A DNA stretch of 43,385 nucleotides from Actinomortierella ambigua (Eukaryota > Mortierellomycota > Mortierellomycetes > Mortierellales > Mortierellaceae): contig JAAAJB010000290.1 of assembly GCA_016098155.1 (NCBI GenBank), forward strand, positions 1 to 43,385. The letters are read 5' to 3'. Of the stretch, positions 1 to 9,359 are shown piece by piece (position 1 is the first letter of the stretch; each line of letters starts with the position of its first letter). The position numbers and the translations under genes were made by a program. The notes below the pieces were generated by a model that was not told where the DNA came from, ran no database searches, and worked only from the letters and a program-made list of their open reading frames with translations.

Positions 1-32
1 AATGCAGAAAGAAGGAGGATAGGCTTCACCAT
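1..32 (-). CDS. Small secreted protein, 5' end only (left tandem copy)
   Basis: The window edge cuts this gene. Reading leftward from the ATG at 32-30, the sequence encodes MVKPILLLSA, which matches the start of the complete copy at 2991 except that lysine replaces asparagine at position 3. This is the beginning of a signal peptide. The upstream region, including a TATA box about 200 bases before the ATG, is also shared with the right copy, so the gene is probably expressed if the part outside the window is intact. Nothing can be said about its 3' end. The function of the protein is unknown; see the right copy. Confidence 0.75.
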   Translation of the reverse strand, partial: MVKPILLLSA

Positions 33-227
33 TTGGAGGTTCTACATTGGATGAAGATTGCTAGATTGAGTAAAGACGCTCGTTTGCATGTCTTCAGAGA
101 GAAACAATGTCGTGAAGTTTCTTGCGAATGGTACCTTGTGTTGTGAAGAGGGATGATTGAGATGTCTGGAGTGAGGGTACAGGAGCGGTGGATGGAGAGA
201 AAAAAATCTCCAGGGGATAGAAATGAA

Positions 228-236
228 CCTTTTATA
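228..236 (-). promoter_or_regulatory. TATA box of the left secreted-protein copy
   Basis: Read on the minus strand the site is TATAAAAGG, about 200 bases upstream of the ATG at 32. The identical site lies at the same distance in the right copy (3189-3197). Conservation while neighbouring bases have changed supports it being a real core promoter element. Confidence 0.55.
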
Positions 237-649
237 AGAAGTAACGCACTCATGGTTTCATCGCGCGATCGAGATTAACCGACGTGATTGGGGCACTCAG
301 ACATAATGACAATACCTCTGTAAGAACAGCGGCGGCGCCCCTGTACCTGAAGGAGGCGAAATGCATCGTGGTATCAGAAGACGAACCTTCGTGTGTTGTA
401 ACTTGTACGTACTTTCAGTCCAGTACTGCCGTCGTCCTACATACTATTAGTGCTGTATTCAGCGATCTAGCCGACGTCACTCACGAGCGACCGTACACGC
501 ATCAACATGGGCATCGCACGTACACGCTCATGGAAACCCAGGCTTTTGATGTCAATTTCTCAATCCTCCTTCCTCACATGTAGTCAACAGCTCCGCTTTT
601 CTTGACGGCACTCTTCCTTAGGTACAGCACCGTGCCTCAACGCGCAAGA

Positions 650-1436
650 TTAAAATTCACACACGTGGCCCGTGTCAACTGTGGCCTGCACCTTCATGTT
701 GAGCCGCCATGGAAGGGACAGGTTCCTAGTTAGACCACCGCACGAGTAGTTGAAAAGATACAGCGGAGTCACGGAGGTGCCGAATGTAGCCAGTCTATAT
801 TTGGTGGACTGGGCTACTTTTTCTTGCAAGACCATTGACAACAAGTGGTCTTCGTCCAGTAGTTTCAAGTGTTTGTCAGCCTCTGTGAAATCCGATCGAT
901 GCAAAAATACATAGAGTGATATTGTAGGACTTTATGTAGCGACTTCGCATAAGATGCTGTATTCTCGTCTAAGCCTCAGAAGTATGTACAATGCAGTATG
1001 ACCAGATTGTTAAGCCCCGATGAACCTGAACACTAGTGATGTGTGTAGTATGTATTGCTCTTTTTACATGGTTGTATCTCTCATTTTGGAGCACGTAAAT
1101 CGCGCTTTAGGCCCCTATTGGAGTTACTTCCCGTATGATCCAGCCCCCAATAGGCAAAAAATACTGACGGAGCAACCACTTCAAGGGGTAAAAAAAAAAA
1201 AGAGAAAAAATGGCGAAATCGGCAATGCGTACACCCTCACCGCTATTCCAGGAATGTTTCACGAATACATACAGTTGTGCACTATGCAGATGACAGCAGG
1301 TAGTGGTGTTGTCCTGAATAGGTGTGATGGGCATTCAGAGTCGGGCCCGATTAACATAGAGCCGGCCTTTCGCCCTTTGGATCGTTGAGAAAAGGTCGAA
1401 GCACCGACGTTTCTTCACTTTCTGCTTGGGCGCCAT
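650..1436 (-). pseudogene. Decayed gene, possibly a P-loop NTPase (left copy)
   Basis: On the minus strand, one reading frame from about 1045 down to a TAA at 652-650 reads like a folded protein but is broken by two stops. It contains a hydrophobic strand and FIGA, then a stop, then QSGHT and ILLRLRRE, which resembles a worn Walker A motif (G-x4-GKT) followed by a helix. A second stop follows CEVAT. After it the frame stays open through KHLKLLDEDH and LYLFNYSCGG to GHVCEF. Further upstream, an ATG at 1436-1434 begins a 33-residue lysine/arginine-rich stretch (MAPKQKVKKRRC) that could be the former 5' end. Both stops also occur in the right copy, so decay began before the duplication. The P-loop reading is an inference. 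Fungal Crinkler-type NTPases are one family with such a motif, but I cannot confirm membership. Confidence 0.5.
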
Positions 1437-1638
1437 TCGCTTTGTTAGAGCGAAAGGGACTCACGAAAACATTGCAGTTGCATCTGAAATTTGAGCCTGG
1501 GTCATGTCGCTGGCGGAGGTAATGGGTGGGAGGTAGCTTCTAATGATATTCCAATACCGTGGGTCCTCATGGACGCTGGATAGAAAGTGAGACACTTTGG
1601 GCCAAATGTCCTCGAGGTGAAACTGTGAAACCCAGCCA

Positions 1639-2328
1639 CCATCTTCCGAATCTCAAGGAGGCTTAGGATATCTCTCACCACGAATTTGGAAGATGAATCC
1701 CTCGCCTCACTTCCTCATCGACGCGAGAGTAACCGGAGTGGGGGGGGGGGGGAAGAGACCGCCTCGGGCGCTTTTGGATGGGTGGGGCTAGCGGCTGCAA
1801 AGAGCTGGAGGTTGCCGCCCGGTTGACCTCCAATGCCAGCCAGTCAGCTGAGGACCTTAGCACCATTGTCGTTGGCGGTGGGGGACGCTCGACGGGCGGA
1901 CGTTAACGTGAGAGGGGCAGACTGACGCAGTGCCTCTTTGTTAGAAGTGATTTGTCGTTTGTAGTCCAACTCCCGTAGGATCTATTGATTTTCACTCACA
2001 CGTAGAGTTGCTTTTGGAGAGGGTGTAGAAAGTGTTCGCTGGCACGTAGATGCTTCACCCTCGCCCCCCGAGCATTCCTCATGAGCAACAGCATCTTTGC
2101 AATAGACTACAGCACAAGAAATGATCCCAGAATGAAAAGATGTCGCCGATAAAACGATAGGATTTATTCACTTATTCGTGATTTCATAGTAAATAAAAAG
2201 GGGAGGAGGGGAAAGGAACGGGGAAAGGAAAGGGGGGAAAGACAGAGTAAAGAAAGAGTGAAAGAGTAAAAGAAAGAGTAAAAGAAAGAGGGAAGGAGTG
2301 AAGGAATTTGAAGCTGGGCACACTAATC
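1639..2328. other. Spacer between the tandem copies, no gene seen
   Basis: I see no convincing coding sequence in this stretch. It holds a G11-12 run near 1740-1751 and, at 2199-2300, a purine-only tract that includes repeated GTAAAAGAAAGA units just beyond the stop of the secreted-protein gene. It probably includes that gene's 3' untranslated region. Confidence 0.5.
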
Positions 2329-2991
2329 CTATTTTTTGCGTTCAACAACCCAAGTGCTTTGGATGAGAGACCGTCCGTCCTCAACAGCGGAGAAGAAAGT
2401 GGGTTCATATTCCTTGGTGATGAGGGTTTTCTTGGAGTGGCGGTCTTTAACCTCGAGGACAGAAGTACATTCCCATCCAGGAGATGCAAGACACATATGC
2501 GCCCGGTCGCCACGACGGAGTTTAACACCGTGCACTTTGATATATTCATTACCTCGACTGATGTCAATCCCGGTCGAGCTGCCAGAAAGTCTCATATACA
2601 GCGGAATGAGATCAGTATTGGGGTTGATTAGTTTGTTCAATTCAACGACCTTCCTGCTGCGTGTTCGCGTCGCGTCTCGGTTAGACTTGACAAAAGAAGT
2701 GAAAGAACCGACTGTACGCTTGCAATTGCCAAGAGTGACGACAAATTGGAACTCTTTTCCTTTCAGCTTTTTGTTCTTGTCCGGAACCTCATGGATTAAA
2801 AGTTTGGCGTCATGGCGAGAGATCGTTAGTTCGATGTGCTTGACGGGCGGTTCATTAGGCAACTTGCTCCCAGCCTTGACCTGGTTGGTGAAGGTATCGC
2901 AGGAGGATTCTGAGGGGAATTCGGGTTGCTCTCCGACAGCAACACCGATAAGCATGGCGCATGCAGAAAGAAGGAGGATAGGGTTCACCAT
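2329..2991 (-). CDS. Small secreted cysteine-containing protein, unknown family
   Basis: A single-exon gene of 220 codons. Residues 1-20 form a typical signal peptide: MVNP, a hydrophobic core, then AVG before EQPEF. The protein is therefore probably secreted or enters the secretory pathway. The mature part has four cysteines (in the SSCD, GNCK, HMCL and WECT contexts), enough for two disulfides, and many basic residues, and it ends in VERKK. I do not recognise a domain. The start is supported by the signal peptide, by conservation of this ATG in the left copy, and by a TATA box about 200 bases upstream. The gene lies in a tandem duplication, which is common for secreted proteins under diversifying selection. 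It could be an effector-like or cell-wall-associated protein, but nothing in the sequence shows this directly. Confidence 0.8.
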   Translation of the reverse strand: MVNPILLLSACAMLIGVAVGEQPEFPSESSCDTFTNQVKAGSKLPNEPPVKHIELTISRHDAKLLIHEVPDKNKKLKGKEFQFVVTLGNCKRTVGSFTSFVKSNRDATRTRSRKVVELNKLINPNTDLIPLYMRLSGSSTGIDISRGNEYIKVHGVKLRRGDRAHMCLASPGWECTSVLEVKDRHSKKTLITKEYEPTFFSAVEDGRSLIQSTWVVERKK

Positions 2992-3188
2992 TTGGAGGTT
3001 CTACATTGGATGAAAATGGCTAGATTGAGTAAAGACGCTCGTTTGCATGTCTTCAGAGAGAAACAATGTCGTGAAGTTTCTTGCGAATGGTACCTTGTGT
3101 TGTGAAGGGGGACGATTGAGATGTCTGGAGTGAGGGTGCAGGGGCGGTGGATGGAGAGAAAAAAAAATCTCCAGAGGATAGAAATGAA

Positions 3189-3197
3189 CCTTTTATA
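3189..3197 (-). promoter_or_regulatory. TATA box of the complete secreted-protein gene
   Basis: The minus-strand site TATAAAAGG lies about 200 bases upstream of the ATG at 2991. It is identical in sequence and spacing to the site in the left copy. Confidence 0.55.
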
Positions 3198-3690
3198 AGA
3201 AGTTACGCACACAAAGTTTCATCGCGCGATCGAGAGTAACCGACGTGATTGGGGCACTCAGACATAATGACAACACCTCTGTAAGAACAGAGGCGGCACC
3301 CCTGTACCTGAAGAAGGCGAAATGCATCGAGGTAACAGATAACTCACCAGCAACACTGCATGAAAAACACAAACATATCTACTGTTGGAAACCATGCTGA
3401 AGACGAACCTTCATGTCTTGTAACTTGTACGTACTTTCAGTCCTGAACTGCCTTCGTCCTACATACCACTGGTGCTATATTCAGCGATCTAGCCAACGTC
3501 ACTCACGAGCGACCGTACACGCCTCAACATGGGCATCGCACGTACACGCTCATGGAAACCCAGGCTTTTGAAGAGACTTTGGTCGGTTCTTTCAATTTCT
3601 CAATCCTCCTTCACCACATGTAGTTAACTGTTCCGCTTTTCTTGATGGCCACTCTTCCTAAGGTACATCACTGTGTATTAAAGCGCAAGG

Positions 3691-4439
3691 TTAAAATTCA
3701 CACACGTGGCCCGTGTCAACTGTGGCCTGCACCTTCGTGTTGAGCCGCCATGGAAGGGACAGGTTCCCAATTAGACCACCACGCGAGTGGTTGAAGAGAT
3801 ACAGCGAAGGAGTCATGGAGGTGCCGAATAGCCAATCTATATTTGGTGGACTGGGCTACTTTTTCTTGCAAGACCATTGACAACAAGTGGTCTTCGTCCA
3901 GTAGTTTCAAGTGTTTGTGAGCCTCTGTGGAATCCAGTTGATGCAAAAATACGTCGAATGCTATTGTAGGACTTTATGTAGCGACTTCGCATAAGATGCT
4001 GGGTTCTCGTCTAAGCCTCAGAAGTATGTACAATGCAGTATGACCAGACTGCTAAGCCCCGATGAACCTCTAGTTGAACAAAAATGACGTGTTATATAGT
4101 ATGTGTTCTTTTTCGCGCATTTTTATCTTATTTTCGGAGCACGTAAGTCGCGCTTTGGATCCCTATTAGGCCTACCTCTCATACGATCTAGTCCCAACAA
4201 GCAACAAATACTGGGAAAAAAAAGACAATACATATATACTCCCACATCGCTACTCTAAGCGTGTTTAGCGATCACACACGGCTGTGCACTATGCAGATGA
4301 CAGCAGACAGTGACATTGTCATAGGTAGGTGATGGTGTTCAGAGTCGGAACCGAATAAAATAGAGCCGGCCTTTCGCCTCTTTGATCCTTAAGAAAAGGC
4401 GGAGCACCGACGTTTCTTTACTTTCTGATTCTGCGCCAT
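3691..4439 (-). pseudogene. Decayed gene, possibly a P-loop NTPase (right copy)
   Basis: This is the right-hand counterpart of 650-1436. The same two stops are present: after FIGA (TAG here, TAA on the left) and after CEVAT (TAA in both). This copy has further damage. A 2-base deletion near 3827 breaks the frame within KYRLA, and the frame then resumes as LYLFNHSRGG to GHVCEF and the TAA at 3693-3691. An in-frame TAG also lies upstream near 4069-4073. The ATG at 4439-4437 begins MAQNQKVKKRRC, but a 1-base deletion relative to the left copy ends that frame after a few more codons. It is clearly non-functional as a protein gene. Confidence 0.55.
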
Positions 4440-4668
4440 CCACTTGATTAGAGCCTATAGGACTCGCAAAACAATTGTAGTTGCATCTGCAACTTGAGCC
4501 TGGGTCACGTCTCTGGAGGCGGGGGGGGGGTTGGGAGGTAGTTTCTAATGATATTCATCTCCAAGAGGCCCCCAATACCGCGACTCCTCATGGGCGCCAG
4601 ATGGAGAGAGGAATGGATACCTTGGGTGTTGTCCTCAAAAGTTCTTGGCTAGCTGTGAAACCCAGCCA

Positions 4669-6350
4669 TCACCGGACTGGAAGATGGATGTCACACCCCC
4701 CCTAATCATCCTCCAGAAGTATACCTTCTTGCGTCTTCTGTTAGAGTGATGATCGACTTGGCCAGTCTGTCCATGCGCTTTCTCTCCCCCTCCCCCAGTG
4801 ATGCCAACCACACCAAAAGACGCCGAAAAGGCGCACCACCGACGTATATCATGGTGCCATTTGTTAGGAGTTGTTTATACGCGCGGGGGTGTGTTTTGTA
4901 CACTAGTACTCCCTTCGGCACTCTCTACGTTGTCAGTTCCACGTGCCCGGGGGGTACGGCCGCATCATCTTTTGGGTCAAGTAAATAGCAAACGGGGCCG
5001 TTGAAGGGAAAGCTTTGTGACCTGCTCGGCTATTACAAGTTTGATAATTCCCTTTTGCACACTGGGGGTTTTTGTTCCATAGCAAGAAAGCTCTCTCACG
5101 CCCACATCAGGAATCTCCTTCTCCTTCTACAAGAGCAAAGACAGGACATTGGATCTGAAGCTTCAAAACAGCCCGACAGTGTTCAACATGTTCCCCCCCC
5201 TCGCCCTCCCCCCTAAAATCACCGGATACGCGATCGGGGGGGGGGGGACACCAAACACTGATGGGCAAGAAAATTGTAGATACCTGCACCGAAGGGTGTT
5301 CTACCTCGCCATCGGTGAGATGCAGGATCTCTAAGCAAATGCCCCAGTCTCGAATCGAAAAATGCTTGGAAAATACACTAGATATACTAAGCCGTTCAGA
5401 AGCGCTAAATTATGCACTCTCCATCTCCAGTCTACTCTTTCTGAGAAGATAAAGAATACCACCCACCAAGAAAACCTCACTCTTTCTACGATTTTTTTTT
5501 AGTAGCCTTGTTCGACTCCAATCATGGTGATGTTGCCCCAATGGAGCAGGGTCGGTTCTACCAAAGCTGACGGTCCGAGTCGCATGATCAAAGTTTCGTG
5601 GGGTCGAGGAGGTGGGGGAAGAGGAGGATGCGTAGGTCATACCCTACTCGATGGGGATTTGCCGCGCTTGCAGAAAAAGAGGTTGTTATCGGAAAATGTT
5701 GGCCTCAAGGGAGGTTACGCCCCTATCGGTTTCCGTATAACACAATAACACAGGAGAATTATCGCGAAACACCATGCCTTTGCTTTCTCGACGGGATATG
5801 CTTTATATCACGCAGCTACTGAAAGGCGTACTCGAAAAAAAAGAGCAAAATAGGGCAAGACCAAGCGCTCGGGCGATGATATGGAATAAGGGGCGACGGG
5901 CGACGTGTGGAGGAGGATGTCGTTGAGGAAGACGATAGCTACGATAGGGATGATTGCACCCGCTCCTAATGCTCTACTGCTACTGCTGCTGCTGAATGGA
6001 CGCGTGTGCAGGTAATGAAAGCCTGCTGGAAAATGTACTTTGGGCAGGGTGGGTTCTTGAAGGAAAGAGAATGGGGTATGACGAGGCACGCGCGCGTGCG
6101 CGACACGTGTACGACAGGGCGATGATAAAATCCACCTTCCAAATAAGGCTAGGGAGACTGAGAGGAATTGGGTGAGGGGGGAGATAACCCCACAGTCGGA
6201 GAATGGCCAAAACCCACACAGCCACTCAGCTCACAATCGTGGTAACCCCCCTCCTCCTCCCAGCCGGAGCCAGGGCCAGGTCATCTTCGTGGTCAACCCT
6301 CCAACTTTGTATTATATTGAATAGGGGGTGGGGGGGGGGCTTAAGAAAGA
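4669..6350. other. Gene-free region between the tandem unit and dsk2
   Basis: About 1.7 kb with no coding sequence I can support. Short open frames exist, but none has protein-like composition, a splice pattern or a recognisable motif. It contains G-runs near 4519-4531, 5237-5248 and 6323-6340, and C-runs near 5190-5198. The part from 5820 to 6350 probably includes the 3' untranslated region of dsk2. A GTTCGACTCC at 5510-5519 resembles a tRNA B box, but no tRNA fold surrounds it. Confidence 0.45.
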
Positions 6351-8558
6351 CTACATCCGCAAGAGCCACTCGACAGCAGAGTCGACGTTGCCGCCCGATG
6401 CGAGGAGTGCGCGGACGTTGCGATTGTCATCCGAGAAACCCATGTCCCTCAGCGCCGCTAATTGTGTCTGGAATCGCTCTTCAGGCGGCGGCAGTGGTGC
6501 TGCAGGGGCTGAAGTGGTGGCTGTCGTCTGTGATGATGCCGAAGCAGCTGTGGCAGTAGTAGGAGGTTGACGTGATGCCGCCGCCATTGCTGCAGGGTCG
6601 ACAGGTGGAAATCCAGGGATGCTATAGGTCGATCGAAGAGAGAGAGAAAAAAAAGTAAAAATGACAGAGTTTAGTTTAGTGGGTCACTGTCAAACACATC
6701 TATGAAATCATCAGTTGCCTTTTAAAAATAAAGTAGTTTCCAACTTACCCAAATGGAGAAAGGCTAGGGCCGCCTGAAAAGTTGGGCTGCCCTTGTTGCT
6801 GTTGTTGTTGTTGCATCTGACGCATAAACTGGTTGAATTGCATCACTTGCTGAAAGGCTTCAGGGCTGCCAAGCTCTGGGAATGCAAAAGGATTCATTGG
6901 TCGTCCTTGAGGGATCTGAGTATTTGCTCCTGTTGCACCTGGGCGCGCACCAGCGCCAAACATGGCTGATAATGGGTTGGTGGCAGCCTGGCTCGCATCT
7001 GTCCCTGTGACTCCAGCAGAAGAAGGGTTACGGGGAGGAGGACCAAAAAGGCCGGCAAAAGGGTGGGCTCCAGCACCTGGGTGACCGAAAGGCGAGCGAG
7101 TCATACCACCGTGACGCCCACCAAGGCCTCCAAAGCGGTCATTCCCTTGCATCATTGCCGCAAAAGGGTTCATTGCACCTTGCTGCTGCGATCTGGGGGC
7201 CCATGGATTTGGAAGTGGTGTTGTGTTGAGCGTGCCCGTTATTGGCTGGGTATCGGCATTCAATTCTGCTGCAAATCGCTGGTTCAGCTCATCGGTGGAT
7301 GGTAATGGTTGGTTGCGGGATGCCTCCATGGGTTCCTGTACAGAGTGATACATGCGTTTAAGGTGGTTGAAGCCTCCTGGGATCATCTCTAGGTTCGAGA
7401 TTGCCCGGTCATTGTTCCTCATTGCCTGCTGCATCAGATTAGGGTTGCGTGCCATGTCCAAGGACTAGGATGATCCAAGTAAGAAGGGTCGTGTGTTAAC
7501 GAGAATTGAAGCTGTTTGCCATGTTCCCAGAAGCCATTCGCAAGCGGAAAACCCAATGGTGATTCATACCTGGCGTAAGAAAGCCGGGTCGTTGATCATC
7601 TGTGCAACTTCTGGGTTGTTTTCCATGACCTGCCTCGTCTGCGGGTTCGACATCATCATCCTGCGCACAACATCAGGGTTCGACATCATGTCCTATTGGT
7701 CGACAATAAGCAAGCATTGATCGAGCGTGAGTTACGAAACAGGTGTGAATAGTGCGCGTCCTATCCAATAAGCAAGTCATCATACCTGGACCATGGGATT
7801 ATTCAGCAATATATTCATCAAGTCTGGGTTCTATGAGCGGAAAAACAAGAGCACCAGAGCAAACATCGTTAGGACTCTATCATCCCTGAGCATATCGACA
7901 TGTATCCACCACCCCTTTTTCCCATCGATCTCTTTAAAAAAAATTTCCTTGACTTCACTGTGCCACATGGGCATGGCAGACGCAAGCCAACCTTTTGCGT
8001 ATGTCATCCGACGAAAAACAAAAAAAAAAAAAAATGCTGAGCAATAGGGAGGGAAGGGAAAAAGAGAAAGAGAGAGAGGCGATTGTTTCTTCGCGGGATA
8101 CACACCATTTCGCCTCCTAGGCCTCCGAGCCCAAGGCCGATGCGCCTTGGGGCACTGGGGGCGGCCTGACGGGCAGTTTCGACAGCTTGTTGGGATGCTC
8201 GGTTTGTGGCCCTTTTAATCATGTGGATGGCATGACCGTCCTGAATGTCTGCATGAGGAGAGGAGAGGAGAGGAGAAGAGAAGACATGTTAGACAGCAGG
8301 GGGACCCATTTTTTTGGTTGCTGGGACACGAACGCATGAACAAGATGCAGTACCGTAGGAGCTGAGTAGGTCTTCATCCTTGAGGACCCGGCCCGAGTAG
8401 ACCAGCCTGATGGAGGAGGCAGGGACTTGAGCAGTGGCCAGCTGCTCCTTCAGCTGGAGGACGGTGGAGTCTGATGAGATGGAGGTGGTGAAGCTTGAGC
8501 CTGTGGAGGGACGGATGGTCAGTGAAATGGACCTTGCGGGGGATGTGGCGAGCTCCAT
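6351..8558 (-). CDS. dsk2: DSK2/ubiquilin proteasome shuttle protein
   Basis: DSK2 (ubiquilin in animals) carries ubiquitylated proteins to the proteasome. Its UBL domain binds proteasome receptors and its UBA domain binds ubiquitin. The six exons, on the minus strand, are 8558-8354, 8248-8106, 7830-7786, 7692-7570, 7464-6749 and 6621-6351; they join in phase to give 500 residues. The N-terminal UBL contains [10 protein letters not shown] and, across intron 1, [11 protein letters not shown]. The middle has the STI1-type region rich in NP and Met ([15 protein letters not shown], then [22 protein letters not shown] and the NLEMIPGGF stretch). A Gly/Pro/Gln-rich linker follows, and the C-terminus is a UBA domain ([20 protein letters not shown]) ending in VEWLLRM. 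The order UBL-STI1-UBA is diagnostic. The start is the first ATG before the UBL. The gene diverges from the prolyl oligopeptidase gene across an 801-base spacer. Confidence 0.93.
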
Positions 8559-9359
8559 CTCACAGGGGGGGACAATCGAAGAGGGTGCTGTGTCAAAAGC
8601 GGGGAGTGAGAGAGAAGAGAGAGGGGGATGTGGAGCACAATGCGAGAGCACTAGAGAGTGGGAGAGAGAGTAAGAGAGAGTGAGAGTGAGAGAGAGTGAG
8701 AGAAGAGACAGAGAGACACACACAGACAGACACACACACACACTGAGAGAACAGAATAGACACGCAGACCTCGAACACGCAGACAAATGGACAGAAAGGA
8801 ATGGAAAATGCAGTCACGTTGGGTTCTTCGCTTGTACTCAACACAATCCACGTTCGTTCGGTTCTCGCTAAACATCGTTGTGCTGGTGGTGGTACATCCA
8901 CAAGCGCTGCTGCTGTGCATACATCCATACAAACATGTTGCTCTTCACTCGATCGATTGGATCATTCTTCCTCTTCTTCTTTCCCTAAAGAAAAAAAAAA
9001 AAAGAGACGTGGGGTGGTCCACAAAAGACATGGTCCCCGTATCTCTGTCTCCCTCTGCGCGGCAACCTGGCGCTTCAGCCAATGGGCTTGCGATGCGGTT
9101 TCCCACAGAGTCATCCCCCCTTGATTCTTTCTTCTGTGTGTGAGCACGCCACCGAGAAAATAGGGTGTCATTGCCTGGATTGGAAGTGATTTCACCCCCC
9201 TCATCAGCAATGCCTCTGCTCTGGCATTTCCCCATAAAACGTGCCTGCAATTCCTCATCCTCTTTTTTTGTTTCCACATCCCGCTCTTCCATCCTTCCTC
9301 CTCGCCTTCCTCCTCCCTCGCTCCTCTCCCTCCGCTTTCGCTCGCTCTCCACTCCCAGA
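8559..9359. promoter_or_regulatory. Divergent intergenic region of dsk2 and prolyl oligopeptidase
   Basis: The start codons of two divergent genes face away from each other across 801 bases, so both promoters probably lie here. It contains a GA/CA microsatellite at about 8650-8745, an A-run near 8989-9003, and a pyrimidine-rich leader directly before the ATG at 9360. No clear TATA box is seen for either gene. Confidence 0.5.

Larger units (their letters stand above)
1..1638. repeat. Tandem segmental duplication, left copy (partial)
   Basis: This block aligns along nearly its whole length with 2960-4668, starting at an offset of 2959 bases. It contains the first codons of a secreted-protein gene, that gene's promoter, and the remains of a second gene. 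The copies differ by scattered substitutions and small indels; the right copy has about 61 extra bases near 3340-3400 and about 18 near 3573-3590. The left copy continues beyond the window edge. Similarity fades after the shared GTGAAACCCAGCCA near 1625-1638. Confidence 0.9.
2960..4668. repeat. Tandem segmental duplication, right copy
   Basis: This is the partner of 1-1638. It contains the 5' end and promoter of the complete secreted-protein gene and the right copy of the decayed gene. Its flank has about 61 bases (around 3340-3400) absent from the left copy. The similarity ends near 4668, and the following sequence is unrelated to 1639-2328. Confidence 0.9.

Noticed and set aside
284..583. 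Plus-strand 99-codon frame in the left tandem copy
   Set aside because: The matching stretch of the right copy is broken by a 61-base insertion and stops, and the composition is not clearly protein-like. Probably chance.
5455..5530. Possible tRNA at a GTTCGACTCC (B-box-like) site
   Set aside because: No A box, acceptor stem or anticodon arm can be folded around it, and a T-run occupies the expected anticodon region.
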